This document shows, one piece after another, positions 23,241 to 35,600 of a stretch of 64,000 nucleotides of DNA. Made by a program: the position numbers and the translations under genes. Numbering within the stretch: the first letter of the stretch is position 1; each line of letters starts with the position of its first letter. The notes beneath the pieces are model-generated. The model ran no database searches. It was not told the DNA's origin and saw nothing but the letters and a program-made list of their open reading frames with translations. This DNA is from Owenia fusiformis (taxonomy: Eukaryota > Annelida > Polychaeta > Sabellida > Oweniidae), in NCBI GenBank assembly GCA_903813345.2, contig CAIIXF020000010.1, positions 21,215,181-21,279,180 on the forward strand. The letters are read 5' to 3'.

Positions 23241-23313
23241 GCCCAGATCGCTCAGCCGGTAGAGCATCTGACTTTTAATCTGAGGGTCCAAGGTTCGAGT
23301 CCCTGTTCGGGCT
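23241..23313 (+). pseudogene. tRNA-Lys (UUU)-like sequence, probably decayed or SINE head
   Basis: It folds as a tRNA with the anticodon loop CTTTTAA (anticodon TTT) and a perfect B box GGTTCGAGTCC; the A box region reads tcgctcagccggtagagc. Compared with the standard animal tRNA-Lys(UUU), there is one mismatch in the acceptor stem (A opposite C at pair 5), one in the anticodon stem (T-T) and one in the T stem (A-C). Three stem mismatches argue against a working tRNA; it is more likely a pseudogene or the head of a tRNA-derived SINE. It lies 35 bases right of the CACTG element. Confidence 0.6.
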
Positions 23314-23351
23314 TCTGGTTTACCAGCGGGCAGAATGCCATATATGACCTA

Positions 23352-23830
23352 CAGGGTGGGCCAAAAAATTTCGCAACCTTTTTAGAAAGAAAAAAAGTAT
23401 CATAACATTATGGTATTGGCATGAATTTTTTTTACAGAAACTTAAGGATAGGCATATTTTACCATTCAAATACTTCAGCTAATACTGACTTCAATTTTTT
23501 TGTCAGATGTTTGAATATTAAATGTTAAATTATTCATTTGTCCGAGATTTACCATTTTCCTAGAAAATCCGACTTTTATGATTTTATGTGATCAACAATA
23601 ACACATTCATTATGTTTACTATATCTGCTACAATCTTTGATAACTGTTTAACCAATGTCTAGTATAGTTTTATATCAGTATCTAAGTCACTATGGTTATA
23701 TTGTTACACTGTATTAATTATTTATTAAACAAATGTTCTATGCATCCGCCTTTCACCTTCACAATCACACGGATACGAGAACTGAACTGGTCAATGGCGA
23801 GATCCAGTTTTGAGACAATACCCTTACCCA
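23352..23830 (-). mobile_element. Mariner/Tc1-like element end with transposase C-terminal remnant
   Basis: A CAGGGTGGGCCAAAAAATT end follows a TA at 23350-23351. About 370 bases inside, the minus strand (to 23730) reads IDQFSSRIRVIVKVKGGCIE followed by HLFNK and a stop, which resembles the C-terminus of Tc1/mariner transposases (...R...CI...GG-H-IEH). The other end was not found, and a TTAA-flanked MITE interrupts it on the right. A truncated, inactive copy. Confidence 0.55.
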
Positions 23831-23869
23831 TAGAGCCTTCGTTACGTTTATGTAAATAAAGACCTTTAA

Positions 23870-24462
23870 AGGAATATTCCTTGCCAGACCCTTTCTCTCT
23901 TGATATGGTGGCTAAAATCATATATATAGTTTCCATATTTAGCAAAACATGGGAAAATGTTTAAATATGGTCAATATTGATCATTTAAAAATCGAGTGCT
24001 TATTTCCAGTGAGCTGCCATCTTTTAAGATTTCTTGCAGGAAATGATGTCATCAACTCTCAACTTCTATAACCTTGCCCATAACAGACAAGACAAGTGAT
24101 CATTACTTTCTGTGCAAAATATTTTCAGGGCTTGTCAACTTAGAATAAAATAAGAGATTTTCAGAAGGATTAAATAAGATACAAAGTTGAAAAAGAATAT
24201 TTAGCTGGTTTTGTAATTCTTAATAGCTCCTCACCTAATGCTTTATGCAAAGTTGAGAGTCGATGACATCACTTCCTGTGTGAAATTTTAAAAGATGGCA
24301 GCTTACTGGAATTGAGCATCACATGGAATTGAGCATCACATTTCTAAGTGATCAAATTTGACCATATCAAAACATTTTTGCGGGTTTTGCTAAACATGGC
24401 AAGTATATACATGGTTATAGCTACCATATGAGGAGAGAGATGGTTTGGCAAGGAATATTCCT
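23870..24462. mobile_element. Palindromic TTAA-flanked MITE, copy 4
   Basis: Begins AGGAATATTCCTTGCCA and ends with the reverse complement, flanked by TTAA at 23866-23869 and 24463-24466. The arms (about 200 bases each) contain a shared gatgtcatcaactctcaac / gttgagagtcgatgacatc pair. Not similar in sequence to the TTAA elements at 3-6 kb. It has no coding frame and is probably inserted into the mariner-like remnant to its left. Confidence 0.7.
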
Positions 24463-24469
24463 TTAAGTG

Positions 24470-27200
24470 GGGGACATCTAATGGTCGAGAATTTAAAGAT
24501 TTTTTTTAACTACTCGTTCTAAATGTTAACTCCTCGACCTGGAATCAAACGTGAATGGGCATCCTTAATATTCCGGGATGCGGTCATCTCTTTTATCTTA
24601 TTCAATAATCTTAACATTTGAAAAGTGTTCATATTATAATAATGGATTTCGCTTACAGACAACAAGTTTAACAAGACTTTTGCCCCCTTCACTCAATTAT
24701 TTAGTTCATGAGGTCAGAAAAGCTGCACACGTTTAGTGCCATTCAAAGCACAACGGAAGTATGTCAATTTTGAACTGGTTAGCTATATATATCAAATGTA
24801 AAAGCAAATCATAAAACGTTCATTTTTCGAATCTAAATAAATGTTACAAAATTGCACTTACCGCTTTTTGACGACGAATTTTAAGAAGATCGTACAAATA
24901 TTTTTTCGTTCCAATGAATAAAGGAATTAATTGAGATCGATATTACGATATTTATTAAATGTATTGACTTATGGTTTGCAAGAAAGAACTCATCCCATCT
25001 AAATTCAATATTAATTGATAGTATATTGACTAAACCTTGTCTTTGTTTTGATGTTAGTGTCAAACCGATGACTCGTGAAGTCAGTCTCGGGCTAATACAA
25101 GCTAGCCATGGTTTTACGAGACACATAATGCAAGTACATCAGCTCAAAGGTGCAATAACCGTGGAGGTTCAGGCACGATAGGGTCACATATAATAATCTC
25201 GGGTACACCCTCTATATTCCATTCTTTATCTGTCTTTTATCAAATTTAATCATATTTTTTTGAATGGCCTTGGATACCAATCTTTTTTTAAAATAGTGTA
25301 ATGAAATGTTTTACTTCTAGTATTATGCTCTTCTTAGTTTTTATAACTTGTTTTTGACATTTTTAGCAACTGTTTTGGGGGGGGGGGGGGGGTCGGGGTG
25401 TTTTCATGTTTTCAGATGAATTACTTCTTGTTAAATCTTGCATTTAATCTACCACATATAAAGAGTTTTTTATCCATTTAATCCCATTTGCACTGGTCAG
25501 TATCCAGCGCAGGTTGGGCTGACCCAACTAATTGTTATAACATGCGTATTCCCATACAAACGATCTGTCTTCCAGAGAAAACTAAGATTTGTGGACATGT
25601 TTTGCTATCATTCCATCATACCCCAGTATGTCCTCTGTCAGTCAAAAAAGTTTGAATCAAAACTCCCCACGAAAATCAAAAGATCTCACCTGTTGAATAC
25701 GCCATCTATAGAAAATGTCAAAAAATGTCATTCTGATTTTGACAGATGGAGGCAGGTCAAAAAGGTCAAATTATTAAAGAAAATGCACCTAATCACATCA
25801 AATTATGTCTTAGAGTTGGTCCATACATACACTTTTTCATTTATGTACTTACCAAAATCCAACCACTGGTGATGCTAATGTAATTACAATAATTGGACTA
25901 TATTTTTGTTTTTGTAATGCCATCATCCACTCGGCGGAAGGATCTAATGGTTGTGTGTCTCCGTTATGGCATTACGTCAACGATAAAGTAGTTTAATTCG
26001 ATGAAAACTTAAAAGTCTCGTCCGCCATATTGACCAGTGATGATACAAATTAACCGCGGAAGTGTTGACCCGGGGGCATCCTCGGCGGATGTATAAATGT
26101 CGCTAACCGAAGCACAATTTGACCTTAGGATCTCTTGCTGTATTGTTTCTTACCGGCTAGTGTCAGTTTGAACCGTTTCCAAATGCTCAATGAGTTAGTT
26201 AATGTATAATTTTATTTTAGAAATAATGAACAATTTGTTTTGACTCATTCGTTTTCGAGTCAAGTAAGGACAATCAATTTATAATTCAATAAATACAATA
26301 CTTTCTTTTACTAGACAACGTGTAAACAAGACACGTGTTGGATAATCAACCTGTATCGATAATTGATGATATTAACTTAACACAGTGGCATATAACGTAG
26401 GGGTCCCGCGATACTAACCATGTTATTTTTTAATGCTGATCATACGGAACGCATTATTTAGATTTGATGCGAAAGTGAACTTCTCCTCCGGTTTTTACAT
26501 TTTTAACCAATCAAATCACTGAACATGCAAACTCACAAAGATTGAGATCACAAGTGATCAAGTTGATTTTTTTCTCTTTTTTTAATTGATCATTTATATA
26601 AACCTCCTCATACAACTGATACTGGGTTAAAAGTTGCCAGTGGTAAAACAATGTTATGAATACTTTACATTGTTTGATGTCACGTGGATTGTTTACTATA
26701 CCACCAGAAGCAGTTTTATTTATAGCAATGAAATATGTTATGAGTCCATTCCCCAGTGAATCAATAAAACAATTGATAAAAAGACAGATGTTCATATAAG
26801 GTTTCCCCTTTCTAACACGCTGTTGTTGAATAAGATGCTGGTGAGCTGTTACACTACCCTCCACAAGTTTGGCAACCTTAGCCCCCCCCATTGAACTCGT
26901 TGCAACTCACGGAAAACCTCCATTTCCCATGGATATAAATCTGCGAAGAACTACACAATAGAACGTCTGCAATAGCCATCGATAGCTTCCCTTGTGTGAA
27001 TGCATGTACGAAAAAGTGTCTAGAAAACGTTTTGCACACACATCGTCGGCTGTAACGTCATGTCATGTCATGTCACTGGATTAAAATGGATTTCTAGCAA
27101 ATCTTTTTTCAAAGGAGCCTAAATTGTTTAGGGATTTAAACTTTGGACTCGGTGCAATGTAGACTGAATCATTTCTCAAAAAGGTGTTATTTCAACCTTT
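24470..27200. other. Intergenic stretch without a recognised gene
   Basis: No exon I could match or splice was found. A poly-G run of about 16 bases lies at 25376-25391, followed by tcggggtg, a possible G-quadruplex and a place where assemblies often err. An isolated 126-codon minus-strand frame (26891-26511) begins with an ordinary-looking segment but has no recognised domain or splice partners and is not called. Confidence 0.4.
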
Positions 27201-27207
27201 GCACTAG

Positions 27208-28054
27208 ACCCTATGCAGACAGAGCCTGTGGGAAATATTGGGTGCGGCGCAAATGAGCGGAGGGTGCGGAGCTAACGGTCATTTTTGAATTTAAAATTGG
27301 GATATTTCTGAAACTAAGCCGTTTTGGGACTTCAAATATACCAAGATATGTGTATTTGACACCAAATATCAATAAAATTGTGAAAATAGTAGTGCAATTC
27401 ATTTTATAGCGACGCAGTATGCCTTAAACATTTCCCAGACCTATATATTTTGAGACTATCCTTTTAATACTGCGTCCCCAGCATTCATAAAAAATGGTGT
27501 TCAAGATACACTACCCATGCAAATTATTTTAGCATCTTGGAAGCCAGGCAGTATCTGTGTGATTTTATAAAAATTCGGAAATGTTCTTCAGATATGAGCC
27601 CCTCTAAATATTGGGTGCGGAGCTACGTTTATGGAGCTGCTCCGCACCCAATATTTAGAGGGGGCTCATATCTGAAAAGATTTCCGAATTTTTATAAAAT
27701 CACACAGATACTGCCTGGCTTCCAAGATGCAAAAATAATTTGTATAGATAGTGCACCTTGAACACCATTTTTTATGAATGCTGGGGACTCAGTATTAAAA
27801 GGATAATTTCAAAATATATAGGTCTGGGAAAGGTTTAAGGCACACTGCGTCGCTATAGAATGAATTGCGCTACTATTTTCACAATTGTATTGATATTTGG
27901 TGTCAAATACACATATCTTGGTATATTTGAAGTCCCAAAACGGCTTAGTTTCAGAAATATCCCAAATTTAAATTCAAAAATGACCGTTAGCTCCGCACCC
28001 TCCGCTCATTTGCTCCGCACCCAATATTTCCCACAGGCTCTGTCTGCATAGGGT
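27208..28054. mobile_element. Near-perfect 847 bp palindrome (foldback element)
   Basis: Starts ACCCTATGCAGACAGAGCC and ends with its exact complement. The arms of about 415 bases meet at roughly 27631 with almost no spacer (ggagctacgtttatggagct in the centre). Differences between arms are few. The word ttgggtgcggagc occurs at both outer ends and at the centre in complementary orientation, so the motif marks ends and middle. The two arms give near-identical 63-aa translations, which reflects the palindrome and not a gene. No clear target duplication. Confidence 0.75.
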
Positions 28055-28059
28055 GTAGA

Positions 28060-30210
28060 TGCGCAGCATCGAGTGTCAAGTTTAGGGAATAACGCCTGAG
28101 TGGAATGAATCAGCCACAATGCACCAGTCTTGGGCTTATCTTCTTTTCACAGATTGAAAAACATTTTCTACGATATCACCCAAAAGTTACAAATCACTAG
28201 AAGAACATATTTTCAATTGATGCTTTTTGCAAAGGTCAAATTGGCAAAGCATCAATTTTAATCTGTAGTCAAGTTGTCACCTTGACAACCATTCAAGGAG
28301 GTAAAGGTCCAGGCATCTAAGCTTTTGTGTTAAAAATGCAATTTAATAATTGTTGCTGATCAATGGTTGCTTGACAACAATTCATCATAATTGTATTGAG
28401 AAAGGACAGCACGAAGAGTCAATAGAATAAAAGCAATTAAATGAGAAACAACTACAGAACGATGTTTTAACACATCTCTATCGTTCCTAATGAAAATTCA
28501 ATGGTGCAAACAGATTGATCGATTCATAACGTTAATTTGGTAATCGCTCTATTTGTATACCTAACTGAGTTCAGAAGTAGCGATATGCAATGGAAGTACG
28601 GTGTACAACAATATTTTTAATCATTCTAATAACAAAAGTGCTTTTTGAAACACCCAAGTGCATATGATTCCATATAATACCAAGTGACAGATATGGCATC
28701 TATTCATTTTGATTTGTGTAATGGAAAGTATAATTAATAACGAACGGAAAGGAAAACGTGATAATAAAAGCGAAAAACCTCATAAATTCGTTATCTATAC
28801 TTTAATAAAAGGAAACAAAAACACTGATGAATATAAAAATATCATTCAATTATGAATTGATATTCCACAAGTCATTTTGAGATAAATCATTGGGACAAAA
28901 GAAAACATGATAAGGACGCAGTGACTCCCAATGACGTGAACAAGGAAAATAGGGTAAGTTAAAAAATATAATATATATATAAAATATATATTGAACATAT
29001 ATGACCATCAACACAGGAAACACAGCATTATCACAAACATTTTAATTTTCCTTAGAAGAGCCAAAAATGTGCCCGAGATTAGAGGAAAATGTGTTAAATT
29101 CAAATCCGTCTTTCTGGTCTATTTGTACAAGGAAAATGTTAAGAAAATGGCTAATTTTAAAAGTCTCTTTGGGCTTTTTAAGATAAACAAAAATTCAAAA
29201 CATTAATGGTTGATTTATGCTTCACTTTCAATTTAGGAAAAGAAATACCAATGGTCCTCAACTCATTCAAAGCTAAGTGGACCAAATCGGCACTGTATAG
29301 AGTACAAAAATGACATGGAACCATAAAGAGTGACTCATCAATATTGAAATAAAATTGTTGTAGAACAATTAAGCATGCTACTTATCAGTAATGTTAAATA
29401 AATAAGTCTACTTGAATTTAAATATTTTTTTTAAATTTAAATATTCTTCAATAAAATCTTAGTATTTGAAAATAGTTGAAATTAAGCCGTGTGTTACCTT
29501 TAGCATTTCGATGTTATCTTAATTTTGTCCAAAATGTGTTTAATTCGTCCTATTATATATTATTCATAAAAACATCCTACTGTACAAAATATCAGAATAG
29601 ATTTGGATATTTCCACGAAGCCAGATTAGAGTAATTACATTTTGAAGTATACTGTCAGTTCTTATATGACATTACTTCGAGTACAATTTAAAATTACTGC
29701 ATTAATCTGATAAAATTCATGCTACTTTGAAAAACCATTACATTCAATATGGATCGTTACACTGGTACCCCAATCTTCCCTCGGCAGATTATGAGGAATT
29801 TTGAAAGGTCCATGTGCAGTATGGCAAGTGATTTTAGACAGTCATATCTTTCACGATTAGTTCTTTCTGGGTATAAATACAGTGGTTTTTATTTAAAACA
29901 ATATGTTTTCTTTAACACGGGTGTTAAAACACGAATATACCATGAGCACATGCTTTGAGGATCCGCGCGCGTTGTTTGAACCTACCGCCGAGCACAGTTA
30001 TACATTAAGACCCGTTACACAGTCATGATACCGCCGAGCAAGCTCATTGCATCATCGGGTCTGATTTACCCCCGTGTTTAAAGTGACGTCCCCATTATAG
30101 TAAAATATCAATCCCACTCTCTGATAAAGTATGGATTAGGACCCCACCTTGTCACTTTTTAAAAAAATGTAAGGCTTATTTTCTAAAAAGATGATCTTGT
30201 TTTATTCAAC
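28060..30210. other. Intergenic AT-rich stretch, no gene seen
   Basis: Low-complexity AT runs (a tatata tract near 28970-28995 among others) and short open frames only. Nothing here could be matched to a protein family or tied to splice sites. Confidence 0.4.
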
Positions 30211-30214
30211 ATAA

Positions 30215-30660
30215 ATCGTTATAATGGTAGTATTCTTTGAATTTATTACAAATATTAATTTCCTTAAAACGTCAACAGTCAGCTGACAAATATGTGGCAT
30301 TTTAAAATTTTATATTACATTCAATGACAATCATTAAAATAGAAGTCAATTTCATTATGTTACAATCTGGCGTCAGAAACAGAGGATTTTCATAATTTTA
30401 TTACGCTCAACGGGAATCATTACAACAGTGCTTTCATGGCCTATTTTTATGCAAATATCTTCTAATTTGATTTCATTACAACTTTAAAATCTGTACCTGG
30501 AAAGTGAAAATTTAAAATGTCATTACATTCAACGGAAATCGTTACAATGATAATATTTCTTCAATTTATTACAAATACAAGTGTTTCCGAAGTTGATTTC
30601 ATACAACTTCAATCGTAATCTTGAAGAAAAATATGAAGCATTTGAAAATGTCATTACATT
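30215..30660. repeat. Weak tandem repeat, period roughly 90-120
   Basis: The phrases aatcgttacaatg, tttattacaaata and tcattacattcaacgg recur around 30217, 30328, 30417 and 30538, with irregular spacing and heavy divergence. A 143-codon open frame (30581-31012) begins in its last unit and ends in a ggacggacgaacgg tract; no domain was recognised and I treat it as unsupported. Confidence 0.4.
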
Positions 30661-31014
30661 TTTTGACACACGAGATTTGATTACTAGTATTATGCGACAA
30701 CACCTTATTTGGTTATCTTATGAAGATATATATCATATGGCCGGTATGCATTATTGTCATTCAAGCTACATACAAGGACACAAACATGTGTTTGTCCCCA
30801 CCGATGGGTGGAACTATAGGTTTTGGCTGGAATCGCGTAGAGAAGACTTAAAAACAAAATTAAAAAGGCCTAAATGGCAAACTAATTATTTACTACTATA
30901 TATTTCTACCGTTATTCCTGAACATTTGAAGGAGATAGCTATAATGATTTTGTCGAAAACTTTCGGACGTACAGACAGACAGTCGGACGGACGAACGGAT
31001 GCGCTAGCATGAAT

Positions 31015-32455
31015 CATCTTCAACAAATCTCTCGATATATCATAAATAAAAAATGATCTGCTGATAATATAGGCAGTAGAATGTGAAACGTAAAAGAGAA
31101 TAATCACAAGTGGTAGATATAATGTAACTATTGAATAATAATAGAGCGACATTGACAAAACACTTCAGCTACATGTAAGCAATACAGGTTTGGGATCGTC
31201 CGTAAATGCACAAGAAGCCTGACTATGCACGCTAACCGATCAATATCGGTAACTGTTATCAGTATCTAGCGACGTGTCACAAAAAGGTGGCGCATTTGTT
31301 TTTGAAGGGTATCGCGTGAATGTAACTTTGATTCCCCGGATTATATATAAGATAATATTCTAATTAAAGTTATATATCATTTTAAAGCTTTTTCGATGAC
31401 GTTTTTAGATCAACTACACTCCGTTCACGATTCTTGCGCGTTCTTTTTTAAAAAATAGTTTTTTACCAAAACATCTGGCAAATTATTCTTCGTCTTTAAA
31501 ATCTCATAACTCAAACAATATATGACTATTATACTTATTTTTCGTATTGATAAAGGTAGATGGAAGTTTTATTTCAAAGGATGAATTTTAGTAAGCGTCC
31601 CATATTGTGACGTCATAGAGTTTGAAAAATAGAATCTGTTGACAGCGACCTTTTTGCTGATTTTTTGTTACCTTCAACTTTTCAGGTGTACTTTAAACAA
31701 AAAGTACGAGATCAATTTTTAATAAATCATACATGATTATTTTGCTCTTAAACTCTAGTTTATTAATATATGGTTGATTTTGTTCGCAAAAGTATGCGTT
31801 TTCTGTTGTATGTGGAAAAGTGGAGGACGAAAGGTTTTCAAAATTCATTAAAATAGGTCTAATTTACGCCATTCGCCTATTTTCAAGCACAGCAACACGT
31901 ATATTTATTTCACCTAAAATATCAATTGATTCGTGTTTTATGATGCTCCTATCCCATTGTTAATACATATACGATATCAGAGTTATTCGCCTTAAATATT
32001 TTGAGATATAGAGGCAAATGTGGAGGACGAAAGGATTTCCATATGTGTACATTTTTCTCAAAAAACGTCACATTCTGTGGTATTTAAAAGCGAAAATGTG
32101 TAACAATGCGTGCGCGACCTTTTTGCGACACGTCAGCACATCCCATTCTCTATGTCGTAGCACCAGAAGTTTACGATGTTATACCCGGTATTTTCCGCTG
32201 GAGATTTGGAAGTACTCATTTATTTCGACGTTTGGACTGAATATGGTCCTTTCCCTTCCGTAGAAACATTGACCATACCATACAATATATACCTCTAGTA
32301 TCACTACGTCTCGACATTTCGTCTGATTAATTGTATTTCGAATAATTTTTTTGAGAAATTAATATCTCTAAATACCATCTCCCGTGAAAGGATTTTGCTA
32401 TGATGTGTGATGTGATATCGTGGTAAAACATCGCTTAGTAGTTTCTCATGGATGA
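31015..32455. other. Upstream region of the CCP gene with a diffuse inverted pair
   Basis: A block gcgacgtgtcacaaaaaggt near 31268 recurs in reverse near 32107-32130 (acctttttgcgacacgtc), and tgtggaggacgaaagg occurs near 31826 and 32018. These suggest an old foldback of about 860 bases. No exon was recognised. Confidence 0.4.
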
Positions 32456-32459
32456 ACTT

Positions 32460-32468
32460 GTATATAAA
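32460..32468 (+). promoter_or_regulatory. Possible TATA box of the CCP receptor gene
   Basis: TATATAAAA lies about 225 bases before the start codon at 32688, a plausible spacing for a TATA element plus a 5' leader of about 200 bases. In an AT-rich genome such words are common, so this is only a candidate. Confidence 0.25.
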
Positions 32469-32687
32469 AACGTAGATTAAAACATAACATAGTGGGTTCT
32501 CATCCATCTCCTGATATACACACCATCGACATAAAACACTTTTCTTTCAGATAAAAATGGTGATAGTTACTAAACAGTGTCAGCAACATGAGCAAAGGAC
32601 AACAGATTCACACACGATAGCAGATAAGGACCTAGTAGCCCGAATTCATCCATTTATTAAACATCCGGATCGAAACTAAAGAGTCTC

Positions 32688-35600
32688 ATGATGTCGTTAA
32701 TTCACTATCTTGGCCTGGTACTGTTGATTTATATAAGGGAGGTACGCTGTGCTCTGGATGACATAACCTTTTGTTCAAACAGTGTTACATGCGAGGGACC
32801 GAATTCACACACCTGTTCCGATGATTATCCAGAAGGGTACGAAGTCTGCCATTGTGGAGAATTCCTAGTTGGGATGAATTGTGATGAAAAGGGTAAGATA
32901 TTGGGGCGGTTTATACAATTGAACCGTAAATATTAAAACACGTCTGATATGCTGCACAATGCACTTCACCATACCGTACATAACGTATAATCCTCCAACT
33001 ATCTAGTAGTTTCAATATCCGTTAGATTAAGTATGCATGTTTCTATATATCGGTACATATACCTGTAAAAGGGAATTCCTATGGATGGAGTGAATAATTA
33101 TCATATCTCTCCTTAAACACAATTCGGTATATGTATTTCAGTCAGTTACTATCTCGTAGATAAAGACCTGTTGTACGCAGAAGGCGAGAACTATTGTGAG
33201 TCAGCCGGGCTTGGAAAGATGGCGGTTATACTCAGTGCCCAACACTCGCTTGTGGCAGAGCATGTGCTAGAGTAAGTATCATTAGAGTGAGTGTTATATG
33301 AATTGTTGAAAAATAAGTTAGTGTTCCGCGTTTCACTGTGCTAAAAAGCACGCGTGAAAGTAGGTACACTCCCTCCATGCCGGAAAGTGGAAGTTACAAG
33401 CGTTCGGAAATTCATGGCTTTGATGATTTGTTTTTCAATCGCCGAACATAAATTAGCTTTAACATAACAAGCTTTATAACTGATGGACTCCTGGTTACCA
33501 AACCCATGGATTGGACTGTAAGCTATTCATCGTTTCATATTCTGTAGAACAACATGAGTGAAAGTAGGAAAGCTATTTAGTGTTAACAGGGCCTGCAACC
33601 TTTTTCTTTTTTGTGGAGCCACTCCCTGGTGCCCAGGTGTCTCAGGAACACAACAAAGATACTCAAATGATTTTGATTGAACATCGTGGTGCAGAGAAAT
33701 CATACTTTTACTGAGTGGCTCCAAAAATAAGCGTAAAAAAGGTATAGGCCTAAATTTTATTTTGCTTATACAGTATTGTGATATAGTTCCAGTGGTAAAG
33801 ATGCATTCGTTGGAGGGAGGATAGTACCGCTAGAATCGAATACGTGGGACGATGGAATGTGGTTAGACTACAGTCCAGTTTCAACGTGGGTCGACTGGTC
33901 TGATGATCTGAAGCCTGAAACAGAAAAAGCCATTTACATGTTGAGAGCAGGTGGTTGGCAAGGCAAAAAATTGTCTGATAAGAAACGAATACTATGCCAG
34001 AAAAGTAAGTATATTAATGAATTCAAAGCAGAACTAACAATACGCATGGCAAAGCCATTGCAGAGACAGAGACCAAATTTGACCTTACAGTCAGCTTAAG
34101 CTAGTTGAATTATTTCAATGTTGAAATTGTCGATGGAATTTGATGACATCCAGTAGATGCGTTTGAAAAAATACTTGTGATGATCCTAGCAATACCACGG
34201 TGAATTCATTCATTAACAAAACATTCAACACATGAACTGAACTGATTGGATCCTTAACTATTTCTTGTTACGTCATCGCTTATTGATAGCTATTGTTGTT
34301 GTCTCACAAATATTCATACATGTTATCGCATGATATCGTATTGTACTGTAAGTTCTGTACTTTATCAGTGTGTTTTATGAAGTTTCCAATGGTGCCGTTC
34401 GTGCTCTTTTAATACATCGGGCTATTTCATACACTCATTATCTTGTATTCCAGTTTATACTTGTAATGGCGTACCTCCAGACGTTTCATATGCCACCAAG
34501 ACGCTAAGTACCATCAACACATATTCCAAAACATACGAATACCAATGCGACATAGGTTACCGTTTTGACGCATTAAATAACGACTTCCAGTACATCCGTT
34601 GCCGTGGTGAGATTTGGCAGACTCCATTACCGTGTTACATTAAGGACTGTGGATCGCCTCCCCCTGATTCGAATGCGCAGCTTACATTTACAAATACAAC
34701 GTATGGAAGTTCGGTGAACTATGCTTGTAGAGTAGGATATAGTTCTATGGGCTATTTATCTCGTAATATCACGTGTCTTGTGACATCCGTCTGGGAATCG
34801 TATACACCCTGTGAACCACTGTCATGTGGCCAACCGCCACTGGACTACATGAGTACAGTTGATTCAGATAACACTTCAATCGCAGATATTAGCAATGTTC
34901 CTAAAGAATTAACGATCTATAACACCAATCTGACGTACACTTGCAGTGCAGGCTATGGAATAAACGGATCTAGTACTATAGTACAAAACACTATCCGCTG
35001 TATGGCCGACGGAGAGTGGGAGGTTCACATTTATTGTTCCCATAAGTACTGTGGTCTACCGGAAGTTGATAATAATGCAACGCAGATTGGGACTGCAACT
35101 GAATTTGCCTCGAATGTAACATTTATATGTCTACCTGGATATCTCGTAGGGGGAGATGGCGGTGCTCCATCATATGTAGTAGCGTGTGATTCAAATGGAC
35201 TATGGACATCGCATGCACAGTGTTTTAAGACATCTTGTCCGGGTGCATATGATTCGGATTCAAATGCAAATATAACCGTTTTAGGCAACTTGTTTGAGGA
35301 CATTGTACGATATGATTGTCTCTCTGGTTATCTTATATCTGGTAATGGTAGCCAAAGTGAAGATGTACAATGCCAAAGTGACAGGACATGGTCAAATCAT
35401 ACTCAGTGTATGGCAAGATCGTGTGGCTATCCCGTTAATGATTCCAATGCCATGTTCTCCTACATCGAGGGGCGGTACGGGGACTATATAACATACACGT
35501 GTTATACTGGGCACATACTAGCTATGAACCAAATCATTAGCGAGAACATAACTTGTCGAGAGGATGGCACATGGTCTGCCCACCAACACTGTTTTAAACT

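Noticed and set aside
25376-25391. Poly-G run as a regulatory G-quadruplex
   Set aside because: Homopolymer runs are common assembly or sequencing artefacts and no gene start is nearby.
26511-26891. 126-codon minus-strand frame starting MGGAKVAKLVEGSV
   Set aside because: The first 28 residues look protein-like, but no family was recognised and no splice partner was seen; the rest reads as AT-rich non-coding sequence.
27211-28051. Two near-identical 63-residue frames, one on each strand
   Set aside because: They are the two arms of one palindrome read outward; no start context, domain or splice site supports a gene.
30581-31012. 143-codon plus-strand frame
   Set aside because: It begins inside a degenerate tandem repeat and ends in a ggacgg tract; no recognisable domain.
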